Position numbers and translations under genes: made by a program | Shown here: positions 18,617 through 27,304 of the stretch, piece by piece | How positions within the stretch are numbered: the stretch's first letter is position 1 | Layout of the letters: each line of letters begins with the position of its first letter | Notes under the pieces: generated by a model | Told to the model about the DNA's origin: nothing | The model's input: only the letters and a program-made list of their open reading frames with translations | The model's database searches: none | Origin: Leptolyngbya ohadii IS1 | GTDB taxonomy: Bacteria > Cyanobacteriota > Cyanobacteriia > Elainellales > Elainellaceae | Length of the DNA stretch: 64,000 nt | Assembly: GCF_002215035.1 (NCBI RefSeq) | Contig: NZ_NKFP01000006.1 | Location: 2,571,080-2,635,079 of the forward strand | Direction of reading: 5' to 3'

Positions 18617-20575
18617 ATGGCTACTCCTTCTTCCCGCTTTTCCGCTAAATCCGCTTCCCGATCTGCTCGATCTCCCCGCCTCCGGCAAGACTCCTCTGTC
18701 CAGAATCGGAAGGGGGCTTCGGTAACGCCGATTACTCAGCGACGAGGCAGATCCTCCGGCAGTTCAAGACCGTTAAAATCCGTCCGGCGCGATCGTCGGT
18801 TTGATGGATTTGGGTCGCCGCCGGAACTGACTGCCAAGCAACAGCGACAGCGATTCCTGATTGTCTGGCTGATTATGGTGGGAGCCATATTCCTGCTGCT
18901 GTTAAACCTGATGAAAATCCAGGTATTTCAGGCGGGAATGCTGCGCGATCGGGCAAACGAACAGCAGGTAGTTAATCTTCGTCCGGTCACGCCCCGTCGC
19001 CCTATTGTGGATCGGGCAGGCAATCCTCTGGCGATCGATCAGCCCGTGTACACCCTGTTTGCCCATCCGGTGATGTTTGGTGAGGCAAAGGAGAAAATTG
19101 CCGCTGATCTAGCGCCGATCGTGGGTCAGTCGGTGCAGCAGCTCATTGAGAAATTCGGCTCCCAGGAAAGCGGGATTCGCATCCGGGACAACATTTCGGA
19201 GGATACGCAGTCTCGCATTGTCAGGCTGGGTTTTGATGGCTTAGAGCTGGTGCCGCAGCAGGAGCGGGTGTATCCACAGCAGGATTTGTTCTCGGAAATT
19301 GTGGGCTTTGTAAACGACGATCGCGTTGGGCAGTCGGGCATTGAAGCCACGCAGGAAAAACATCTGGAGCAGTCCGTTTCAGCAATGACCCTGCGGCGTG
19401 CCGGAGATGGGGGAATTGTGCCGATTGATTTGCCGGATCATTTCCTTCAGCATCAGAAAGACGATCTGCGACTTCAGTTGACCGTAGACAGTCGGCTTCA
19501 GCGAGCGGTTCGATCGGCTCTGGAGGCACAGGTCAAGAAATACAGCGCCAAGCGAGGCGTCGTTGCGGTGATGAACGTGCAGGACGGCTCAATTCGATCG
19601 CTGGTGACAGCTCCTACGTTTGATCCCAACAAATTCTACGAGGCAGAAACGGAGCAGCTCCGTAACTGGGCACTCACCGACCTCTACGAGCCGGGATCAA
19701 CCTTTAAGCCGCTGAATGTGGCGATCGCGCTTGATGCTGGAACAGTGAGTCCCGATTCCTCTTTCTACGATGAAGGAGCGATCCAGGTAGACGGCTGGTC
19801 TATCCAAAACTCGGACTTCAGCTACGCAGGGGGCAGAGGGCAGCTCACGCTCACCGAAATTATGAAATACTCCAGCAACGTGGGCATGGTTCACCTGATG
19901 GAGACGCTGCAACCGGGCTTGTTCTACGGCTGGCTGGAAAAGCTTCAGATCAATCAGCCGACCGGAATTGATTTGCCCTCCGAACAAAGCGGACAGCTCA
20001 AGGACTATGCCCAGTTCACCCAATCGGTGATCGAACCGGCAACGACTGCCTTTGGACAGGGCTTCTCCCTCACTCCCATTAAACTGCTTCAGCTCCAGGC
20101 AATGATTGCCAATGGCGGTAAACGGGTTACGCCCCATGTGGTGCGCGGTCTAATTGACCCGAAGGGCAGTTTAGTCTGGAAGCCAGATCTGCCTGCCCCG
20201 GAAGCAATTTTCACGCCTCAAACAGCAGACTCCGTCCTGAAAATGATGGAAGCTGTCGTGGAGGACGGAACCGGAAAACCCGCTGCAATTCCGGGCTACC
20301 GCATCGCCGGAAAAACCGGAACCGCACAAAAAGCCAGCCCTGAAGGCGGCTATATCGACGGCGCAAGAATCACCAGCTTTGTCAGCATTTTTCCGGTGGA
20401 GTCGCCCCGCTATGTCATCATTGCCGTGGTAGATGAGCCCAAAGGAGACGATGCTTATGGTGGAACCGTTGCTGCCCCGATCGTCAAAGAAGTGATGGAG
20501 TCAATTATTGCGATCGATCATCTGCCGCCTGCGAAGCCAGAGAGTGTGGAAAATGTAGAGCAACCCGCAAACTAA
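18617..20575 (+). CDS. ftsI: FtsI/PBP2-type class B penicillin-binding protein
   Basis: About 652 residues from ATG 18617 (a TTG four codons earlier is possible). A basic N-terminal tail, one anchor helix (LIVWLIMVGAIFLLLLNLM), the PBP dimerisation region (RPIVDRAGNPLAID) and the transpeptidase domain with all three motifs: SxxK in EPGSTFKP (residue ~365), SSN in KYSSNVGM and KTGTAQK. It cross-links peptidoglycan at the septum; the anchor holds the catalytic domain in the periplasm. The length and the preceding FtsL-like gene favour FtsI over the elongation-specific PBP2. Confidence 0.88.
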   Translation: MATPSSRFSAKSASRSARSPRLRQDSSVQNRKGASVTPITQRRGRSSGSSRPLKSVRRDRRFDGFGSPPELTAKQQRQRFLIVWLIMVGAIFLLLLNLMKIQVFQAGMLRDRANEQQVVNLRPVTPRRPIVDRAGNPLAIDQPVYTLFAHPVMFGEAKEKIAADLAPIVGQSVQQLIEKFGSQESGIRIRDNISEDTQSRIVRLGFDGLELVPQQERVYPQQDLFSEIVGFVNDDRVGQSGIEATQEKHLEQSVSAMTLRRAGDGGIVPIDLPDHFLQHQKDDLRLQLTVDSRLQRAVRSALEAQVKKYSAKRGVVAVMNVQDGSIRSLVTAPTFDPNKFYEAETEQLRNWALTDLYEPGSTFKPLNVAIALDAGTVSPDSSFYDEGAIQVDGWSIQNSDFSYAGGRGQLTLTEIMKYSSNVGMVHLMETLQPGLFYGWLEKLQINQPTGIDLPSEQSGQLKDYAQFTQSVIEPATTAFGQGFSLTPIKLLQLQAMIANGGKRVTPHVVRGLIDPKGSLVWKPDLPAPEAIFTPQTADSVLKMMEAVVEDGTGKPAAIPGYRIAGKTGTAQKASPEGGYIDGARITSFVSIFPVESPRYVIIAVVDEPKGDDAYGGTVAAPIVKEVMESIIAIDHLPPAKPESVENVEQPAN

Positions 20576-20580
20576 AGATC

Positions 20581-20630
20581 TCCCCATTCACTCCTCTACC
20601 CATCCACCCATCCACCCATCCACTCCTAAT
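20581..20630. repeat. CCATCCA tandem low-complexity repeat
   Basis: CACTCCTCTACCCATCCACCC-type heptamers (ACCCATCC) in tandem between two convergent genes. It overlaps the last codons of the glutamine-synthetase-like gene, whose stop codon lies at 20626. Same family as the pyrimidine-rich arm inside the MASE1 kinase. Confidence 0.6.
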
Positions 20631-21960
20631 ACCGCTCCACCAACATTTCAACTTCCTCCTCCAGCGTCATGCCCTGCATCGCTGCCCATTCTGCTTGACG
20701 AACTGCCAGAAATGCCTGTGCCAGAGGGCTTCCCAGAGCGTTTAGTAAATGGGTATCCTGTTTCAGATGGTCGATCGCCTCACCGAGGGTTGTGGGTAAG
20801 CGATCGATCTGGCGTTCTCGTCGTTCGGATTCGGAGAAGGTGCCGGGGTCGCGGGTGACTTCGTTGGGGAGGATGAGTCCGCGTTTGATGCCGTTCAGTC
20901 CAGCGGCGATCGTGGCTCCCAGGGCGAGGTAGGGGTTGGCGGAGGCGTCTACGGTTTTCAGTTCCAGGTGGGTGGGGCTGGGCTGGCTGGGACTGCTAGG
21001 AATGCGGACAGCGGCTTCCCGATTATCGTGTCCCCAACAGCGGAAGGCTCCGCTCCAGAAGTGGGGCTGCAATCGGCGGTAGGAATTGATGCTGGGCGTG
21101 GTGATTGCCATTAGCGCAGGCAGATGATCGAGGATTCCGGCGATGAAGGATTGGGCGAGGGGGCTAAGTTCGCCGGGGTTTTGGCGATTGGGCATTAAGT
21201 TCTCCCCCTGCCGCCAGAGGCTCAGATGCAGATGACAGCCGCTTCCTGCCTGGTCGGCAAAGAGTTTGGGCACGAAGGAGGCAATCAGTCCATGCTGGAG
21301 GGCTACGCCGCGCACGGTTTCCCGAAAGGCAATCTGCTGATCCGCTGCTGCCATCGCGTCTGTGTAGCGCACCGAAATTTCGTGCTGACCGTGACCGGAT
21401 TCGGGGTAGTACCGCTCGACGGCAATTCCCTGGGCGATCAGAGCGTCGGTGATGTCATCGATCACGGCATGATTTTGATCCATGCCCAGCGAGGCGGCAA
21501 ACAGGGTGCGATCGACTGGCTTAATTCCATCACTGCTAGGCGAGAGCAGATAGAATTCGTTTTCAAAGGCGGCTTTTACGTCTAGTCCAACTGCCTGTGA
21601 CTGAGCGATCATGCGCTGCAAAAAACTGCGGGGACAGAGTGCCCAGGGCTGTCCGTCGCGCATCATGGTTCCCATCACACGGGCATGACTCGGCGCGTAG
21701 GGCAGGCGCGCAAAGGTTGACCAGTCCGGCACGAGCCAGGCTTCTCCCACCGGACCCAGACCGCTCTCCAGAGCAGGCGCATCGTACATCACGGGAACGG
21801 CTTGTTGGGCGATCGAAATTCCAATGCCCCAGTCCTTGTGTTCTTCCAGAAATGCCGTGTGGAATGCCTTTGCCCGAATCACGTTGGCATTATCGCACCA
21901 CACAATTCGCACAAAGCGCACTGCTGCTGAGCCGAGAAGTTCCTGCCAGTCTTGAGTCAT
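20626..21960 (-). CDS. Glutamine synthetase family protein (GlnA-like ligase, not the main GS)
   Basis: 444 residues. Glutamine-synthetase landmarks are in order: the N-terminal beta-grasp (FVRIVWCDNANVIRAK), ENEFYLLSPS for the first metal-binding Glu, SGHGQHEISV, the ATP/ammonia motif AGSGCHLHLSLW and CWGHDNREAAVRIP near the C-terminus. Classic cyanobacterial GlnA is ~470 residues and less divergent; this resembles the group ligating glutamate to amines (gamma-glutamylpolyamide or FluG-like). The true amine substrate is unknown. It lies 21 bases downstream of the methyltransferase on the same strand and may be co-transcribed. Confidence 0.8.
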   Translation of the reverse strand: MTQDWQELLGSAAVRFVRIVWCDNANVIRAKAFHTAFLEEHKDWGIGISIAQQAVPVMYDAPALESGLGPVGEAWLVPDWSTFARLPYAPSHARVMGTMMRDGQPWALCPRSFLQRMIAQSQAVGLDVKAAFENEFYLLSPSSDGIKPVDRTLFAASLGMDQNHAVIDDITDALIAQGIAVERYYPESGHGQHEISVRYTDAMAAADQQIAFRETVRGVALQHGLIASFVPKLFADQAGSGCHLHLSLWRQGENLMPNRQNPGELSPLAQSFIAGILDHLPALMAITTPSINSYRRLQPHFWSGAFRCWGHDNREAAVRIPSSPSQPSPTHLELKTVDASANPYLALGATIAAGLNGIKRGLILPNEVTRDPGTFSESERRERQIDRLPTTLGEAIDHLKQDTHLLNALGSPLAQAFLAVRQAEWAAMQGMTLEEEVEMLVERY

Positions 21961-21981
21961 TGCCTATCCATTGTCTTAGGT

Positions 21982-23115
21982 TCAAGTTTGAACCAGCAAG
22001 TATTGACCATTGCCCAGAATCTCACCGCTGCAAGCTTCAAAATGTGCAATACAAAGCATCAAGTAAAGCCTCCAAATTCTGCGAAATTTAGCATAGCTCA
22101 TGCCGTAATCCAGTCGCGCAAGCGATTCTTGATGCTGGTCAAAATTACTGAGCCAGTTGCTTAAGGTTTTTGCGTAATTATAGCCGTTGAGAAACCAGCG
22201 ATCGACTGTTCTCAGATTTTGATTGACGCTGGGAATCACATCAAAATTCCAGACTCGCATATTTGGGAAAATGTACTGATTGATAAAAGGATGGGTAATA
22301 TTTTCAGGGAGCTGGGTTGTGATGATGTGAATGAAAACTTTGCCATCGTCCTTCAAGAAGGAAGCCAACTTTCGGAACGATTGAGTTAGATTTCCAATAT
22401 GCTCAAAAAGTCCAATGGCAATAATTTTGTCAAATTTGGCATCAAACCTTGCATCATTGAAGTCCTGTTCACAGAGTACAAACCGATCTGAGCTTAGGGG
22501 ACTTCTAGGATCTTCCATTTTGCTGCGAATATATTCGCACTGTTCATGGCTCAAATTTAGACTAGTCACCTTAGCACTAGGAAACCTGGCAAGAATGCGG
22601 TTTGCTGCTGACCCCCAACCGCACCCCAAATCTAAAATTTCATCTCCATCTTTGATCTCTGCCTTCTCAATGGCATCATCAAGCATCTGGATTTGCGCTT
22701 GCTCAAGGGTCTGTGCGCCCTTTTCCCATAAAGCCATCGTGTACTTAGGATATAGCTGCTCGCTTTCTCCTAACATCAGGGTGAACAAGCTGCCTGGCAA
22801 ATCATATTGAATTTCCATGAGTTCTTGCGATCCTTCTGCAAGCCGATCGCTTTCCTTGAGCAGCCATTCATAGGGAACGAGCAGGGAGGGGAAGTACTTG
22901 TAGCAAATTTCAGCAGCCTTATCCAAAGAGGATTTAAGCGCAGTATCAGGAATTTCTGCCCCGTTAATATATGCCTCCGTCAGACCCATGACAATTTGAT
23001 TACTTGCTGCGATCGCGGCACGAGTCATTTGATAGGCAAATGGACTTTTAACTTTTAATTCACCAACAACCGGAACATGCTTTTGAACATCCTGCCAAGT
23101 GGAAGTAGAAGTCAT
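21982..23115 (-). CDS. SAM-dependent methyltransferase of the cyclopropane-fatty-acid synthase type
   Basis: 377 residues. SAM-binding motif I is LDLGCGWGSA (residue ~160), then VTSLNLSHEQCEYI and IIAIGLFEHIGN, as in CFA synthases and their relatives. The N-terminal ~140 residues are a helical lead typical of the cyanobacterial and plant coclaurine-N-methyltransferase-like branch. It might methylate an unsaturated acyl chain or a small amine. It is divergent from a desaturase, which favours a lipid substrate, but the branch that includes N-methyltransferases cannot be excluded. Confidence 0.75.
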   Translation of the reverse strand: MTSTSTWQDVQKHVPVVGELKVKSPFAYQMTRAAIAASNQIVMGLTEAYINGAEIPDTALKSSLDKAAEICYKYFPSLLVPYEWLLKESDRLAEGSQELMEIQYDLPGSLFTLMLGESEQLYPKYTMALWEKGAQTLEQAQIQMLDDAIEKAEIKDGDEILDLGCGWGSAANRILARFPSAKVTSLNLSHEQCEYIRSKMEDPRSPLSSDRFVLCEQDFNDARFDAKFDKIIAIGLFEHIGNLTQSFRKLASFLKDDGKVFIHIITTQLPENITHPFINQYIFPNMRVWNFDVIPSVNQNLRTVDRWFLNGYNYAKTLSNWLSNFDQHQESLARLDYGMSYAKFRRIWRLYLMLCIAHFEACSGEILGNGQYLLVQT

Positions 23116-23155
23116 TCTGAAACCTCCGACTGGAGCTGATAAATTTCTGTTATGT

Positions 23156-23167
23156 TGTTATATAACA
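23156..23167. promoter_or_regulatory. Candidate operator palindrome in the divergent methyltransferase/desaturase promoter
   Basis: TGTTATATAACA is a perfect 12-bp palindrome 41 bases upstream of the methyltransferase start and 93 bases upstream of the desaturase start. The 144-bp divergent region is AT-rich. A shared repressor is a possibility; the palindrome may also simply be AT-rich chance. Confidence 0.35.
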
Positions 23168-23259
23168 CGATAAAAAATTTTCTGTAAGGTCTGTTAAGAA
23201 AGCTCTCCTAAAGATTTGATCGACTCTCACTTCAAACTACATTTAATTCATCTCAATTT

Positions 23260-24357
23260 ATGAACTCAGTTGATACAAAACCAATGATTCCTCAGGCTGA
23301 ATATGCCAAGAAACTGCGTGAATTTCTGCCTTCTGAGGCATTCCTGCCTGATTCAAGCAAGGTCTGGATTCTCCTCATTAATCTGTTAATTCTTGTTTCA
23401 GGTTGGGTAATTGCCACCGATTTAAATCAGTGGTCTGTGTATTTTTTATGGCTTTACTTGCCGCTAGCTTTACTGATGGGAAACAGCGTCATTGTTTTGC
23501 TGTTTAGCTCCCACGATTTGCTGCACGGCAGCGTGATCCGAAATGCAAGAACAGCTCACTTTCTGAGCCTGCTTGGATTGACTCTGTTATGGATGCCACC
23601 CACTCTTTGGAAAACGTTACATAACAGAGTGCATCACAATAAAACAAATTCCATTGATGACCCCGATCGTAACTATTTGTTTCAGCAGCCTCGAACTTGG
23701 GAAAAGTGGATTCAGCATTGTTTTGCTCCATCGGACGAAGTGTCTACGATTGGGTTAACGCTGGGTATGGCAACCGCGTGGGGCATTTATGCCTTTCGCA
23801 ATCTGGTTTCAGTGCTGTTATTCAATAGCAGTTCTGTTAATTTCGTTCCGGCAGCCTTCCAGGTCAATCGTAAAACCCGCCGCACAATCGCAATAGAGCT
23901 ACTCATCATTGGAGGAATTCATCTGGGAATTCTGGCTTACCTCCAGTTTCAGCCGCTCAAACTGATTCTGGCTTACTTCTTACCGATCGGAATTGGTTAC
24001 GCGGGCATTATTTTTTATGTTTATACCAACCACATGTTCCGTCAGATGACCTCAGTGAATGACCCTCTGCTGAACAGTGTTTCCCTGCGCGTTCCCAAGA
24101 TTTTTGATCTTCTACACTTGAATTTTTCCTATCACGCTGAACATCATATTTTCCCAGGCATTAATTCTGATTACTATCCGTTCGTTCAGGATCTCATTAA
24201 AACTCACTATCCCGATCGCACGTACATTCTGAGTGCTGGAGAAGCCTGGTATTTACTGCTAAATACGCCCCGGCATTACAAGGATGAAATGACATTGACA
24301 GATTGGTCGGGAGAACGATCGATTTCCTGTCCTGTGCTGCATCCAAATAGCAAATGA
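23260..24357 (+). CDS. Membrane fatty-acid desaturase
   Basis: 365 residues. Three histidine boxes for the di-iron centre: HDLLH (residues 85-89), HNRVHH (121-126) and HAEHH near residue 292. Four or five membrane segments are visible (~36-55, 60-82, 100-118, 210-230, 240-258). Such enzymes insert a double bond into an acyl chain or, in the carotenoid-ketolase/hydroxylase relatives, oxidise other lipids. It belongs to the DesA/acyl-lipid type only loosely, so regioselectivity is open. It is divergent from the CFA-type methyltransferase, which suggests one lipid-modification pathway. Confidence 0.85.
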   Translation: MNSVDTKPMIPQAEYAKKLREFLPSEAFLPDSSKVWILLINLLILVSGWVIATDLNQWSVYFLWLYLPLALLMGNSVIVLLFSSHDLLHGSVIRNARTAHFLSLLGLTLLWMPPTLWKTLHNRVHHNKTNSIDDPDRNYLFQQPRTWEKWIQHCFAPSDEVSTIGLTLGMATAWGIYAFRNLVSVLLFNSSSVNFVPAAFQVNRKTRRTIAIELLIIGGIHLGILAYLQFQPLKLILAYFLPIGIGYAGIIFYVYTNHMFRQMTSVNDPLLNSVSLRVPKIFDLLHLNFSYHAEHHIFPGINSDYYPFVQDLIKTHYPDRTYILSAGEAWYLLLNTPRHYKDEMTLTDWSGERSISCPVLHPNSK

Positions 24358-24564
24358 ACTTGCAGTAAATTGTCGATGCGTGCGATGCAATGCGAGCGTC
24401 CTTTGTAGAAATATATCATCAGAATAGGGCTTATTCCGAAGGTGGTAGTTCGTATTGCATAGCGCTGTAGCGCAGTTGAAAGCCAGGAATTACAAGACAT
24501 AGGACAGACTATATCTCCCTTTAGACAGACCTCACCTATCCTTTAGTCGGATGTTGAGAAGCAA

Positions 24565-24640
24565 TTAGAACTGATAAGTTTCTAATCGAGGAATTGCCTT
24601 TTGTTATCTTCCTCCCTGTGGGGAAGGTATCAGTTTTTTG
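24565..24640 (+). promoter_or_regulatory. Mutually exclusive hairpins ahead of the glycan operon (attenuator-like)
   Basis: The 378-bp gap before the glycosyltransferase contains AACTGATA (24569) pairing with TATCAGTT (24628), directly followed by T6, plus an internal CTTCC..GGAAG stem: a terminator shape. The left arm also lies inside a competing hairpin TTAGAA..TTCTAA (24565-24585). The two folds exclude each other. It could regulate the trio from a leader about 100 nt long, or be a plain terminator for the desaturase. The rest of the gap shows no gene. Confidence 0.4.
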
Positions 24641-24735
24641 TGTAAAAAAGTGGCTGATCTAAAAATTATCTTCTTGTTTTTTGAGGCAATTTGAAGCTTT
24701 ATTTCTAAACTTCTTTCATCCTTACTGAGGTCAGA

Positions 24736-26019
24736 ATGTCCAACCAACGCTTAAACGGACAGATCAACGGCAAGCATTCGTCTAGTGTGCCCGATCTGGT
24801 TTGTTTGTCCCACTTGCGGTGGGATTTTGTGTATCAGCGTCCTCAGCATTTGTTGAGTCGGTGTGCATCGGAACGCAGAGTCTTTTTTATTGAAGAACCG
24901 ATATTCACGGATGAAAATCACTGGCGATTAGAAGTGAGCAGGCGCGAGTGCGGTGTTTGGGTGGCGGTGCCCTACTTGCCAAAAGGCTTGGCAGAGGAAG
25001 TATCGATCGCCATTCAGCAGGGACTCATTGACGACCTGCTGGCTGAACAGGAAATTCACGACTACATCTGCTGGTTCTATACGCCGATGATGCTGCCGAT
25101 CGTCGAGCATCTCACTCCATCGCTAGTGGTGTACGACTGCATGGACGAGCTTTCTGCCTTTAAGGGTGCGCCGACCGCCCTGCGCCAGCGAGAGGAACGG
25201 CTGTTTGATATGGCGGATCTGGTGTTTACGGGCGGACAGAGCCTCTACGAAGCAAAGCGCGATCGCCATCCCCAGGTTTACGCCTTTCCCAGCAGCATTG
25301 ATGCCGTCCACTTTAATCAAGCCCGTCAGCCGCAGGACGACCTTGCAGACCAGGCAGAGATTCCCCATTCCCGGTGTGGCTTCTATGGTGTAGTAGACGA
25401 GCGGTTTGATATTGAATTACTCGATCGCGTCGCGCAGGCAAAACCGGAATGGCATTTTGTGATCATCGGTCCTGTGGTGAAGATCGATCCGGCAAGTTTG
25501 CCCCGTCACGCCAACATTCACTACCTGGGCGGAAAATCCTACGCCGAACTGCCCCACTACCTGGCAGGCTGGGATGTGGCGTTACTGCCCTTTGCTCGGA
25601 ACGAGTCCACCCGATTCATCAGCCCTACCAAAACGCCGGAATATCTGGCAGGCGGCAAGCCCGTCGTTTCCACTTCGATTCGGGATGTGGTACGCCCCTA
25701 TGGGGAACAGGATCTCGTGCAGATTGCCGACACGCCCGATGAATTTATTGCGGCGATCGAGGCAGCCATGCAGCAGAGCCAGAATTCCCAGTGGCGCGAT
25801 CGGGTCGATGCCTTCCTGTCGCAAACCTCCTGGGATCGTACCTGGTCAACCATGAGCGGTTTGATGCAAAAGACGATCGCCCGCAAGCGGCAGCAGTTTA
25901 ACGAGGAATTGCCGCTGACGGGTTCATCGAAGCCTGGAAAGTCGAGTCCTGTTAGCGCAACCGAAAAAGCGACGGAAACCAAAGCCCTCACCCAACACTT
26001 CACTGAGAGGAAGTCTTAG
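24736..26019 (+). CDS. Glycosyltransferase, GT-B fold (family 1/4 type)
   Basis: 427 residues. The N-terminal domain begins LVCLSHLRWDFVYQRPQHLL, typical of a cyanobacterial and proteobacterial group found next to UDP-galactopyranose mutase. The C-terminal domain has the donor-binding EYLAGGKPVVSTSIRDVV motif. The last ~40 residues are a Lys/Thr/Ser-rich tail. The stop codon abuts the ATG of the mutase gene, so the two are translated together. It probably transfers a hexose, perhaps galactofuranose supplied by the mutase, to a surface polysaccharide. Confidence 0.85.
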   Translation: MSNQRLNGQINGKHSSSVPDLVCLSHLRWDFVYQRPQHLLSRCASERRVFFIEEPIFTDENHWRLEVSRRECGVWVAVPYLPKGLAEEVSIAIQQGLIDDLLAEQEIHDYICWFYTPMMLPIVEHLTPSLVVYDCMDELSAFKGAPTALRQREERLFDMADLVFTGGQSLYEAKRDRHPQVYAFPSSIDAVHFNQARQPQDDLADQAEIPHSRCGFYGVVDERFDIELLDRVAQAKPEWHFVIIGPVVKIDPASLPRHANIHYLGGKSYAELPHYLAGWDVALLPFARNESTRFISPTKTPEYLAGGKPVVSTSIRDVVRPYGEQDLVQIADTPDEFIAAIEAAMQQSQNSQWRDRVDAFLSQTSWDRTWSTMSGLMQKTIARKRQQFNEELPLTGSSKPGKSSPVSATEKATETKALTQHFTERKS

Positions 26020-27138
26020 ATGTTTGATTATTTAATTGTCGGTGCAGGATTCGCGGGTAGCGTTTTAGCGGAGCGACTTGCAAGCCAGCTTGAAAAAAAA
26101 GTATTGATTGTCGATCGCCGCAATCATATCGCGGGAAATGCCTACGATCACTATGACGATCATGGCGTGTTAGTCCATCGCTATGGTCCGCATATTTTTC
26201 ATACAAACTCGCGGGATGTGTTTGAGTATCTGTCGCACTTTACCGATTGGCGACGCTATGAACATCGGGTACTTGCCAGCGTAGATGGTCAGCTCGTTCC
26301 GATTCCGATCAACCTGGATACGATTAATAAACTCTACGGATTAAAACTTACCTCATTCCAGGTCGAAGAGTTTTTTGCATCCGTGGCAGAACCGCGTGAA
26401 CAGATTCTTACTTCCGAAGATGTGGTGGTGAGTAAAGTCGGCAGAGAACTCTACGAGAAATTCTTCCGCAACTACACCCGCAAACAGTGGGATATGGACC
26501 CGTCGGAACTCGATCGCTCCGTGACTGCCCGCGTGCCTACCCGCACCAATCGGGACGATCGCTATTTCACCGATACCTATCAGGCAATGCCGCTGCAAGG
26601 CTTCACGCGAATGTTTGAGCGAATGTTGACCCATCCCAATATTCGCATCATGCTCAACACCGACTACCGGGAAATCGTAGATGTGATTCCCTTTAAGGAA
26701 ATGATCTACACGGGTCCGGTCGATGAATTCTTCGACTATCGGTTTGGCAAGCTGCCCTATCGATCGCTGCAATTCAAGCACGAAACCCACGATAAGCCCG
26801 TCTTCCAGCCTGCGCCCGTGGTGAACTATCCCAACGAGCATCTGTACACGCGGATCACCGAGTTCAAATACCTGACCGGACAGGAACACAGCAAGACCAG
26901 CATCGTGTACGAGTACCCGAAAGCGGAGGGCGATCCCTACTATCCGGTGCCCCGTCCTGAGAATGCGGAACTGTACAAGAAGTACAAGGCACTGGCAGAC
27001 GCTACGCCGGGCGTGCATTTTGTGGGCAGACTCGCGACCTACAAGTACTACAACATGGATCAGGTGGTGGCCCAGGCACTCACGATCTATAAGCAGCTCA
27101 GCAGCCGGGAATCGCTGGAAGTGGTGGTTAATCGGTGA
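26020..27138 (+). CDS. glf: UDP-galactopyranose mutase
   Basis: 372 residues, usual family length. The N-terminal FAD-binding loop is VGAGFAGSV with the conserved IVDRRNHIAGNAYDHYD and HRYGPHIFHT. Arg-rich active-site segments (RKQWDMDPSELDRSVTARVP, split between two lobes) and FDYRFGKLPYRSLQF are present. It converts UDP-galactopyranose to UDP-galactofuranose. It starts on the base after the upstream stop codon, so it is coupled to the glycosyltransferase. Confidence 0.93.
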   Translation: MFDYLIVGAGFAGSVLAERLASQLEKKVLIVDRRNHIAGNAYDHYDDHGVLVHRYGPHIFHTNSRDVFEYLSHFTDWRRYEHRVLASVDGQLVPIPINLDTINKLYGLKLTSFQVEEFFASVAEPREQILTSEDVVVSKVGRELYEKFFRNYTRKQWDMDPSELDRSVTARVPTRTNRDDRYFTDTYQAMPLQGFTRMFERMLTHPNIRIMLNTDYREIVDVIPFKEMIYTGPVDEFFDYRFGKLPYRSLQFKHETHDKPVFQPAPVVNYPNEHLYTRITEFKYLTGQEHSKTSIVYEYPKAEGDPYYPVPRPENAELYKKYKALADATPGVHFVGRLATYKYYNMDQVVAQALTIYKQLSSRESLEVVVNR

Positions 27139-27195
27139 TTCTGTCCTCATTACTTCCGCTACAGCGTTCACAAGTAGGTTGTGAACAAGGGGGGT

Positions 27196-27258
27196 GGGGG
27201 CTGCGCCCCCAGGCAGGGGAACCCCTGCACCCCGTTCAAATCCTGCAAAGGATTGCTG
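27196..27258. repeat. Cluster of short GC-rich hairpins
   Basis: GGGGGCTGCGCCCCC (27196-27210), GCAGGGGAACCCCTGC (27213-27228) and AATCCTGCAAAGGATT in succession between glf and the GH1 fusion. No T-run follows. Such hairpin clusters are common in cyanobacterial intergenic DNA; they might trim or stabilise the operon mRNA. Confidence 0.6.
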
Positions 27259-27304
27259 TAAACGCAACCAAAATCAGCTAGCAACCGTTGGAGCGCAATC
27301 ACCC

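Noticed and set aside
27194-27304. Upstream extension of the GH1-RmlD gene
   Set aside because: The extension is translated hairpin-repeat sequence; ATG 27305 starts the recognisable protein.
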